From: Mallotus nudiflorus
Taxonomy: Eukaryota > Streptophyta > Magnoliopsida > Malpighiales > Euphorbiaceae
Assembly: GCA_947683625.1 (NCBI GenBank)
Contig: CANTUR010000425.1
Span: 1,550,001 to 1,614,000 of the forward strand
Length of the DNA stretch: 64,000 bases
Reading direction: 5' to 3'
This document shows positions 23,516-34,100 of this stretch, piece after piece; positions within the stretch are counted from its first letter, which is position 1, and each line of letters starts with the position of its first letter. A program made the translations under genes and the position numbers. A model generated the notes under the pieces. The model had not been told where the DNA came from. It saw only the letters and a program-made list of their open reading frames with translations, and made no database searches.

Positions 23516-25622
23516 TGTAATGACCTAAACTAGGGAGTCATGACCAGTGCTAGGGAATGAGAATTCTTTCGAATTCGAAACTCGTAGCAAGCCTTAAAAA
23601 AATGTATACAATAATAAATAAATATATGACAGAATTAAATCTTAAATTGATATAAAATAAATACTTAATTGTCATTTCATAAAATAAAAATATATTCATA
23701 TAATATTAAGAGATATGTCTCTTACTAACATAACATTCTACTGATACAATACACTACTATTGCAGTTTTTTAGAATACAATAAAAGTTCAGATAAATAAA
23801 TTACATAATCTAGCTGGGGTTGAAGAAGTCCGGCGTAAAAGTCTACAACTGAGGTTTAATGACGAGGAATCTCCTAAAAAAAATATTGAGGGGAGTCAGA
23901 CCTTAGTGAGTGAATTATTATAATATATATACACGTAATCTAACTCATATACAGTCAAGTATCAGTATAAATATAAATATATACAGACATTTCACATAGA
24001 TGCAAAAATTCATTTATTTTATATATAATAAAAGCATAAAATCATTTTAGTTGAAGGACTGGAGCAGAATCCTAACAGTTCGCAACCTCGATCATAATAA
24101 TCAATAACCAACATGCTTAATCAAAACTCCAAGTATTAATTTTTCCAACTTAAGGTAGTAGATTGGCCCCAAGTACACTAGGTCAACCGAGGTTTTGTAA
24201 TCTCATTACCGACATGACTAGCCCCGAGTACACTCGGTCAACCGAAGATCCATAGTCAGCCTTTCCCAAAACCAATATCTTAATAACAATTATCTGATTC
24301 TCAACTTAATTCTACCGTACTGTCGCGCAACAGTCCTAGCGTAGCCCACTAGGTAGCACGTTCTACTGCTATCCTTCAAATCATTCTTATAATTATTACA
24401 AATAATAAAATGTATGATATAAACATAATAGCATTCATTTAAAGAGGAATATACCAATTTTTATACCGAAAGAATACCAAAAGTATACTGAAAATATACT
24501 AAATGTATACTAAACATATATCAGGTATATATGCCACAATATACTCCAATAAACCATGAATATACCAAAAATATACTAGGTATATATTGAAAATTACAAC
24601 ATGCATAAATATTGCATATATATATCAAAATATACTAAGTCATTTAATAAAATAATCATGTTTAAACATATAATGAAAATATGAAAATTCTTATTCATGC
24701 ATTCTATATGCAATGCATATATAGAATAATAACTCACAAGTTTGCTTTTCTCAAGACTGACTCGATGGGCTTGGTCCGATAGGCCTCAGTCTCAGCACAA
24801 CTAGAAAATAAATAATAAATAAAAATTAGAATATATTCTAACTTATACATCTAAGAATTTTAAAGAAAAACTCAATGTAGGAATTCAAAAATTCAGTCAA
24901 AATACAGAAACTCAGGATCAACCCGATATCACATTTTACGAGAATTCTATCGAAAATTCGGCAGAACCTCCTCTGTAAAATAGGCATCTCTCTATTAACA
25001 ATAGAGCCGATCCTACAAGGAAAACACACTTCTAAATTCCACCAAGCATAACACCATGGGTTGGGACCTCGAACTATACAAATTCCCAACCGAGGTTTAC
25101 AATTCACCAATAATCAATATAAAATAATGAATATGTTAAAAATCATTAAATTACATAAATATCCATAAAATACCAAAATATAATATATTTAAACATTAAA
25201 TCACTAAATATAATTATTTTCACAATAATTAAATAAAAATCTCAAATAATAATATAATATTAATAAAAATCCAATTTTTCAATAATTCACATATAATAGT
25301 AAAATTCACTTTTATATACTCAAATAGCTTAAATATATAATAAAAGTAATTAAAAATTCATTTAATCACCAAAATAGTAAATAATATATTATTTGAATAT
25401 AATTTTTGAAAATTAGTATTAATTAGTTAAAAATAGTAAATAATTTACAAAAATTATTTTAATACCCTATAAAATTCTAAAATCATTTAAAACATATTAT
25501 TTAACTATAATTTCAACAAAAATATACACAATTAATAATAATATATAAATAAAATTTAAAATTTTATTAACACTGTATATCTCAAAATAATTTCATATTA
25601 TTTAAAATATAGGGTCATTACA
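23516..25622 (-). mobile_element. Middle LTR of the compound chromovirus (5' LTR of copy A)
   Basis: On the minus strand it starts TGTAATGACCC at 25622 and ends in TAGGTCATTACA at 23516, giving 2107 bp, nearly the same length as 16411-18519 and highly similar to it. It carries the same short-form structure. On its other side it is joined to a polypurine tract and pol end, so it also serves as the 3' LTR of the fragment to its right. Confidence 0.93.
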
Positions 25623-26279
25623 ATCTTCCCTCCTTATAAGAATTCGTCCTCGAATTCAAAGAAAAAATAGAAATAAGAATTATCAAGGAAAGAGGTAAGG
25701 ATAAGTAGCTCGCATCTCAGCTTTTGTCTCCCAAGTGTGCTCCACGTTGTTGCTTCGCCACAACACCTTGACCATCAGAATCTGCTTTGAATGTAACTGA
25801 CAAACTTGATAGTCTACTATCGCGACTGGTTTCTCCTCGAACGTCAAGTTTTCATTCACTTCCACACTATCAGGCTGCAACATGTGTGAAGGGTCTGAAA
25901 TATATTTCCTCAGCATCGAGATATGGAACACTAGATGCACTTGAGACAAATTCGGAGGCAAAGCTAACCGATATGCAACCATGCCCACTCTCTCTAGAAT
26001 CTCGAACGGTCCAATATATCTCGATTCTAATTTCCCATTCTTGCCAAATCTCATCACACCTTTCATCAGAGACACCTTCAGAAACACATAGTCTCCAGCT
26101 TGAAACTCCACATCTTTGCATCTTAGATCCGTATAGCTCTTCTGTTTGCTAGCTGCAGTCTCTAATCTCTTTTTAATAACAGCAACCTTCTCTGCTGCAT
26201 CTTGGACAATCTCATGTCCTATCAAGACTCTCTCTCTAATCTCATCCTAACATAGAGGGGATCTACATTTCCTTCCGTA
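25623..26279 (-). pseudogene. Truncated second interior: integrase C-terminus and chromodomain
   Basis: The interior starts with a polypurine tract (25623-25640) and an open frame 25683-26225 of 180 codons, the cleanest coding piece of this family in the window. It reads HEIVQDAAEKVAVIKKRLE, FQAGDYVFLKVSLMKG, YIGPFEILERVG, FHISMLRKYI and KVLWRSNNVEHTWE, so the integrase tail and the full chromodomain are legible. Homology to pol stops abruptly at about 26279, inside CTTCCGTA, where LTR-type sequence begins. The rest of this interior has been deleted. Confidence 0.9.
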
Positions 26280-27136
26280 AATGCATAAATCAAACAATAA
26301 CAAGCTTAAAAAAAATAAAATATAAAATGGACATAAACTAAAATTTAGTTAAAACTCACAAACGGGAGGATTCAAGCTGAAATGAAGCTTGGAAATGGAC
26401 TCACTAGTTCAAGAGGAGTCGATCAACACCGAAATGAGGAGTTAAGGTGGTTGGAATCAACGCTAGTGTCCAAGGGAGCCTCTCGGTGCTGCTGCCGCTC
26501 TACTACTCCTCCTGGCGACAGAGGCACACCGACGGTGACAAGAGAAGGAAGAGAAAATGGGAAAGTGATGGAGGTGAGAGGTGGCTGAAGGTGGTGGCTT
26601 TGGCAGGGGTTGGGTGGCGCATGTGGATGTTGTAAAGCGCAGGTGGATGTTGTAAAGCACAGGGAAGAAGAAAGAAAATAACAAAGAAAAGAAAAAGAAG
26701 AGTCAGGGAAGAGAGTAGTTGACTCGATCCTTGTCCCTATTTGACCAACTTAACTTTATATATATATATATATATATACTACTTATCAAGTACACAGTCA
26801 CATGTATATATATATACACACCACACACAACACATGCATTAATAAAATAAAATAATATCAATTAATAATAATACTAATACTAATAATAATAATAATGACA
26901 ATAAAAATAATGCACATGCATGCTAATAATAATAATAATAATAATAGTATTATTAATATCTTTAATATTTTTAAATAATAGAATTTCCAAATAAATTATT
27001 TTACATAAATAAATTTTTAAAATAAAATAAATGAAAAATATATATAATTAATAATAATATATAAATAAAATTTATTTTTTTTAACATTGTATAACTCAAA
27101 ATAATTTTATATTATTTAAAATATAAAATTATTACA
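26280..27136 (-). mobile_element. Partial LTR (long form) closing the compound element
   Basis: The right end reads ATTATTTAAAATATAAAATTATTACA, matching the U3 start of the other LTRs (minus strand, TGTAATAATTT). It includes a GC-rich block at 26380-26640, like those in the 4-kb LTRs at 46325 and 52197 but absent from the two short LTRs. Its 3' part is missing at 26280. Microsatellites (TA)n at about 26759-26780 and (TAA)n at 26870-26950 lie within it. Confidence 0.8.
26870..26950. repeat. (TAA)n microsatellite within the LTR fragment
   Basis: Two TAA-rich runs are separated by TGCACATGCATGC. Confidence 0.85.
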
Positions 27137-27141
27137 GTTTT
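27137..27141. other. Target-site duplication GTTTT, right
   Basis: Same pentamer as 16406-16410. Together they bracket the whole three-LTR structure. Confidence 0.6.
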
Positions 27142-28169
27142 AATTCAATGACTAAAAAATTAAAAATATCTATACCTTCAAGTTATTATAGAAGCCCCTA
27201 TTGCGAGAATAATTAATTTATATTCGGATTTTATTTAAATTACATTAAAGTTCAGAGTGTATTTAGTCATTTCAAAGCTCAGTTTAGTAGTTAACTACTT
27301 CGGTTTAGTGAATAAATAATTAGAGTAGCAAATGGGTGTTAATGGAGCATTGAAATGTAAGTGAAGAAAGAGGACGAATATAAAAAAACAGACGCCAAAA
27401 GTCAACATTTAATAATTAACCAAAAGTTTAGTGATATAACTTTTTTTTTTTAATTATAATCCATGTTTCCCCGTTTTTTTTTTTTAATTATCAATCAATT
27501 ATTATTAATGAGATTAGTAAATATGTCGTTATAATATATACTTTATTTTGATGCTTTCGATATTTATTTGTAAAATTTTAATAAGAAGTACATCTGCTAC
27601 ATCAATTTATTTATTTATCTTTTTTTCAGTAACATCAATTTATTTAGGATATCTATAAATTTAGATCTTTTAATTTGCGTAAATTGTTTATAATAAACAC
27701 AAAAAAACATTTATTTGCAACCAATTGATGCATCTATACACCTAATACGTTCACAAATTATAGTTTAAAGAGCTGAGATAGAAAACTTTGTTTTTAATTT
27801 TTTATGAGAAAAATTATTAAAATAAATCTATTATTATTATTATTATTATATTAGTGTGTAGTCTGCGGTTACTTTATTTTTTACAAAATAGTTTTTATTT
27901 TATATTATTTTATCCAATAGTGCTAATAACAAAATAAAAATAAAATAACTAAAAAACAAATTAACCTTATAATCTCTATTATGTTAGTTCTGTTTTTTTA
28001 AAATTGTCAAAAAATTTTAATTCAAAATAAAAGTCACGTGACATGTAATTCAAAACCAGAAGGGTATCACGTGCAGTTCTATTATTTTGAACCTAAAAGG
28101 GAACGCCCAAAACCAGAAAAATCCCTCTCTTGCCGTCTTTTTGTCTGATTCTCTTTCTGAATCGGAGCC
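27142..28169 (+). promoter_or_regulatory. Upstream region and 5' UTR of CDC27B
   Basis: About 1.0 kb of AT-rich DNA between the transposon and the start codon. The last 100 bp (CTCTCTTGCCGTCTTTTTGTCTGATTCTC and similar) look like a CT-rich plant 5' UTR. No unambiguous TATA box can be singled out in so AT-rich a context. Confidence 0.55.
28033..28073. promoter_or_regulatory. Two G-box cores upstream of CDC27B
   Basis: CACGTG occurs at 28035-28040, inside the 10-bp palindrome GTCACGTGAC, and again at 28068-28073. The cores are 33 bp apart and about 97-135 bp before the ATG. G-boxes bind bZIP and bHLH factors. Their use here is inferred from position only. Confidence 0.6.
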
Positions 28170-31100
28170 ATGGAAGCGATGCTGATAGACTGTGTAAATA
28201 ACAGTCTCCGGCATTTCATGTACCGGAACGCCATTTTCATGTGTGAGCGTCTCTGCGCCGAGTTTCCCTCTGAGGTACTAAATCTCCTTACTACCTCTAA
28301 TTTATCTTCCTTTTCCTTCGTTTTTACGGGCATTGTTTGGTTACTGAGAAACTGCTAAAAATATAACTGTTTTTTTTTTTTTTTCGTGTTACCTCCTTTT
28401 GTGTTGAAGCGCTTGAAAAGCAGCAAATAGATGTGTATTTCCGCTTCCTGTGTCTGCTTTGTATTAACACTCACTGTTTCTCAGTAAATTCTTATTAACT
28501 AACAAGATTGGATTTTTGGTTTATATTTAATAATTTTCAGCTAATTTATGTATTCTGATAATTGAAGTTTTGTTTATAACTTCGTAGCCAAGCATCACAG
28601 TTAGCTTTTTGTTTGAGTTCAATTTTTTTGGAATACTGATTAAATTTAGATATTGAGCTTTTGTTTGTTCTATTGCAAAAAATTAGTGTGATTTTGTGAA
28701 TTTGAAATTTGAATAATGTCTTATATTGTGTTAAGTGGAAAGAGTTAGAGGTCGCTAACCCTTTTTCTTGGATGGTTTACTGTAACAAGTGATCTTACTG
28801 AAAGGTGCAGCTCTATGTAGGAGTTATTTATTTATTTTGTTCTTGTTATTCAACTGAAGTTTGGCTGACTCATCAATAATTAATTTCTGCAGACGAATTT
28901 ACAATTGCTAGCTGGATGTTATTTGCAAAATAATCAAGCCTACTCTGCATATCATATTCTAAAAGGTAACTATGTTATATTTTTTGGTGTTGCCTACCAT
29001 GAACTTGGCTATATTATTCATGTCATTTGTTTTTTGCTTGTTTGGATTTGTCTTTCCTTTGTTGTTGTTGATTTGTAAAAAGTGTTGCTTATGTCTGCAC
29101 CTATCTTCTTCTTCTTCTTCTTCTTCTTCTTCTTCTTCTTTTTTTATTACTTGAAGGAACACAAATGGCTCAATCCCGCTACTTGTTTGCAATATCATGC
29201 TTTCAGATGGATCTTCTAAATGAAGCTGAGGCAGTGCTATGTCCTGCCAATGAGCCTAGTGCAGAGGTATATACGAGATTCTTCATATAGGAAACACTTT
29301 TCTGCCATTTTTAAAGTGCGTTTAACTATCACCCTCAAAAACAAGTGAATCCTTATTATCATTATTGAGTATATGAAATGTGTTCAAGGAGAAAAAGATT
29401 CCTCATAGATGCATTGATCTCAAATGATTTAAGATTTATATGTACATATATGTAGTTTGTGCTTGTTAACATCCTTTCCAGGATGACTATTGCAATATCT
29501 TGGGCTTTAGTTTATGCTTGTTAACATCTTTTACATGACAAGGGATGACTTGGTCATTTTTATGTTTCTTCTACACACAGGTTCCGAATGGTGCAGCTGG
29601 GCATTACCTTCTTGGGCTTATTTACAGGTTGCTCACCACTTTTCTAATAGTTGGTGTTATAATTCCCAAAATAATGCTGCATTTTGCTTGATATATTTTG
29701 AGTAAAATCATACACTTATTCGGGTATGCCTTTTGTTACCTCACTAAATATTTCTGCAACTTGAATATCATAAGCATGAGAAGCTAATGGGATTGGCGGA
29801 TCATGTTTTAACTTTAGATTTTTAGCAGGTGTTGAAATCTCATTATTGTTGAAGTATTTGTTTTCTTTATTGAAGCCAAGAGTTGTATCTGCATACTATG
29901 AATTGTAGTATTCAAAAGTTTATATACTGTCTTTAATACCTTCCTGAAAAGGAACTGCAGGCACAGTTTCATGTTTGAATTTCTAAACCAGCATAATTAT
30001 TGAAGAACTGACTTTTATTTGCTGATTTGTTAGCTTGCTGTGTTCATCTACATCTTATATTAAACTCATCTATTGAACTTTATCTGGCTTAGGTATACTG
30101 ATAGAAGGAGAAATGCCATCTTTCACTTCAAGCAGGCTTTGTCAATAGATCCCTTACTTTGGGCTGCATATGAGGAGCTGTGCGTATTAGGTCTGTTCAG
30201 TGAACACCCCGTGTGACCTTATTTTCTTTGGTCGCTAGTGATTTTAGCATTTAAAAGATGGTCTCTCTAGTTGAGAAATTTAGTTTCATTCTGTTGGTGT
30301 GAATGTGTATGGTGCTGTTGTTCCATGTTATCTAAGATTTTTTTTTACTTTCATTTGCTATGTTTATTTGACTAAAAGTACTCTTTTGAATGTTGTAGGT
30401 GCTGCTGAAGATGCAACTGCATTTTTTGGTGAAGCAGCTGCTGTTTGCATTCAAAAGCAGTATGTAAGCCATGCATCAGCTTCTCAAAATATGCATATCA
30501 CCAATGACGATCATAATTTACTCTGTTCTAGAAACTCTGGTTCAGAAGATGTTAGTCCACGGCAGCTGAAGCACATGCAAGGCAATAACTTGAGAGATAT
30601 TCCTGGAACTACCAGTCAACCTGCTAATGGGGGTCCTCCAAACTTGCCATTTTATAATACTCCTTCACCAATGGCCTCACAGGTATGGCAGCTGGATTAC
30701 ATCAAATTATAGGTTATGGAAAATTTGCAGTTTCTTTTCTTTATTTTAAAACTTGAAATTCTAAAAAGATAATATGTAGTTTTTCTTGTGAAACCATGGC
30801 CAACTTGCTTCTTATTTGTTATTTAAAATCCCCATCTTTTTGTCCTTTGGTTAGTATGTATCTTTATGTGCATAACTTATTCTCAATTATGTTTCGTTTG
30901 GAAATCTACCAGATCTTCTATACTGGAGTTGGTTAATGCATCTTTTCTTTGCATTTCTCCCTCTTTAGTGATTCTCTGAGAAATTGTCTAGCATTCTCAT
31001 TTTCCTCCTTTATGTTTTTGGTCTAAATGTTGAGTTTGGAGTGAGTTTCAGGTATTTTCCCTGCTGAAACATTTTTTTGTCCTTTGTTTCCCTTGTGGCA

Positions 31101-34100
31101 TAATCAGTAATACTTGGTTTCCTAATATGCACTCATGTTTTTTTTTTTTGTGATCCTATTTATTGCTTTTCTCTCCTGTGTTAAGTTTGTTTCCCATGAT
31201 TGTGGAGCTATGTTTTCTCCAGAAGCAAGTCTTACACCTACTAGTTTTATATTTTATCATCCATTCATGCTTAATTTTCTAAATGCTAGGTACTTTTATG
31301 TGCATGAAAAAAATGTACTCCAATTAGTTAAACACGCACCTCGTCCTTCATGCTGACTTGGCATGTTATTGGATTTCATATATTGGTACCGTTCTCACCA
31401 CTTTGCACAGTTTTGCTTTATTATTCAACATTGTTTTGACAGTGTATTATGTTAGTTTGAAGTTGCGTATAGCAGACATATTTCCTATAATTTGGTTGTT
31501 TTTGAAGTTTAAATTGATGCCATTAATCTTCTACATTAAAATCTATATAGTTTTGATCAAATATCACCATTTTTATGAGATCCTTTACTTTTTTCAGTTG
31601 TCAGGTGTTGCCCCACCACCTTTGTGCAGAATTGCTCAGCCAATTGGTCCCAATCCTACCTCACTCTGTACCGATAATCCTTCAAGAACAACTGTAAACT
31701 CTAATATTCAAGCCCCACGACGAAAATTTGTTGATGAAGGGAAATTACGGAAGGTTTGAACTTACACTGTTATATTTACACTCCTAAACTCTCTTCCAAT
31801 ATTTCTTCTGAATCTTAAACTCAGTGTTTTTAATATTCTTGATTAGAAGTTATATACTATTTAATTTATTTTGGCCACTCAGTTCATTGATCACATTTGT
31901 ATGACATTGAACAGGGGGTTTTTGCAAATATCATTAAGATTTTAGTGGATTATAGGCAAGTCTAGAGTAGGGTAATCTTACGAGCATTAAATTCAGATAT
32001 TAGCAAGAAAAAAGTTACTTTTCCAATTTTGAAAATGTCATTGCAGTAAGAAACTTTATCATGATTCAGTACCCTTCTGAACTTTTCTTTTTTCATCTGA
32101 TTTTGAAATCATTGCCATTGGATATCTCAACTTTTCCTTTCTCTTTGTAGGTAACCTTGAAAGTTCTTTTTGTTGGCTGATGTTATTAACCTTCAGTTTG
32201 TTAGCTTGTTTCTCATGTAATTTTAGTCTTTTGGTAGGGGCCCATTCATGTATTGGCAGGAATTTTTCTTATTGACTGGATTATTTTGTTATGACTACTT
32301 TATTTTATTTTTATATTCTAGGCTTCCATTTCATGTTTTTGTTCAATGAATCATTTTTTTGGGTGTACACGTGCACACATGCACGCGCGTATACATGCAT
32401 GCACACACACATACATGCGCGTGTGAGCCCCCAACCCTTGCTGGGGTTATCCCACCTTTAAACACTCTTAGATAAATTATGATTTATTTCTGAAATCATG
32501 TGATTTATACACCTATACCAAGCTTGGAAAATTTGTGATATTCATATTCACATGGTCCACAACATTTTCCCCTGCTCGCTTTCAGATTTCTGGAAGGCTA
32601 TTTTCTGATTCTGGTCCTCGAAGAAGTACGAGACTTGCAGCTGAAGCAGGGGCCAACTCAAATGCAAGTGCCACACTGGCAACAGGGAATGGAATCAGCA
32701 ACTCTTCTAAATATCTTGGTGGATCTAAACTGAGCTCAATAGCACTACGTTCTGTGACAGTTCGTAAAGGACAGTCATGGGCTAATGAGAACTGTGACGA
32801 AGGTGATGACTATTCTTGCATTTTACTAATTTTGGGAGATTTGCTTCTGTATTAATGTTGAAGTTATCTGAAATAGGTTCCTCACAGTATTTTCTTTTGC
32901 AAAACTGTAAATAGGATGATGAAATAAATTATATTAGTGGCAGGATAGTTGTTAGTCATCCTATGCTTTGATTTTGGACTTTCACAAAGTCCAGAAAGTA
33001 CTAAAATGGCAGCTTCTCTTTAGTGTGTCTTGCCTAGTAACTTGAAGGATTGTCATTGCCTGCCTTTTAAGCAATCCATCAATACCTCTGACATGGAACT
33101 AGGAACAAAGGGGTTGTTGGTTAATTCTGGCAGTATGAATGAAAGTGATTACATATTTCTGCTTATACCTTCTTTATATTTGTTCATTCCCCCTAAGTTC
33201 AAACTTTTTCGTTGCCTTGTGTAACCGTTTGTTGTTTCTTTCCTTAATGCTTCTTGTAGCTTCTCAATTACAGTTTATCCAAGTCCTTGAAAAATTGTAA
33301 TTTGTCTTTCTTTTCAAGGTATACGCAATGAGACTTTTGATGAGTCACGTGCAAATGTTGCCACAACAAATTCTAGTTCATCAACCTCTGGTGATACTAG
33401 ATCTCTTGAATCCGATGGAGCATCTATAACAGTTGGTACAGTTGTCATGAGTGCCTCAAGGGTCTTAACTGGTGCTTCAGAAATATTAGGTCTCTTGAGA
33501 ATTCTTGGGGAGGGCTATAGACTTGCCTGCTTATACCGGTGCCAGGTATAAAATTTTGGCTGCTGGAGAATAATGAAGTTAGTGCTTGGTATTGTCTTGT
33601 TCCTGGACCATGTAATGATTGTCTAAACTGCTTCTTGGCATGATAGGATGCACTGGATGCCTATATGAAGCTACCACAAAAACATTATAACACAAGCTGG
33701 GTACTTTCCCAGGTAATTCAATGGTTGAACTTTTATTTCTTTCTGTTTCCCAGTGGATTTCCTGTTTTCACCTGCAGCAGATTATACATGTGTAACACTG
33801 GTAGAGATGCACAAGCTCTCCTGCCGTTTTTCTGTTGGCTGTCCCATTTGTTTGTGAGGTTGTGAGAGAAAACGATTACCATTGTTGCATGAATTATATC
33901 TTGAATTTCTGATATTTAAGAATGGGGATAAAGGATTTCCTGCAGGCATTACTATATATAATATTAATAGTCGGTGGTTTTCTGTTACTTCTTTTCATTG
34001 ATCTCTATCTTTCTCTCTTCATCCCAGTGCATTGCTGGCCCTACTACTGCTATAACTTGACATATTACTTGTTGAAGTGCAGGTTGGAAAGGTATATTTT

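Noticed and set aside
25787..26152. Plus-strand ORFs opposite the integrase tail (also 51125-51430 and 20685-21002)
   Set aside because: Shadows of the minus-strand pol coding sequence.
26382..26684. ORFs on both strands in the GC-rich LTR block (also 49672-50002 and 55357-55699)
   Set aside because: Low-complexity frames that are not shared between LTR copies; treated as non-coding LTR sequence.
28959..29198. Minus-strand ORF with a poly-Glu run, and plus-strand ORF with poly-Ser
   Set aside because: Both read the TTC microsatellite of CDC27B intron 2.
32363..32425. Simple CA/TG microsatellite
   Set aside because: The tract mixes GC, TA and CA steps; alternation rather than a fixed unit is what is conserved, so it was reported as a Z-DNA-prone tract.
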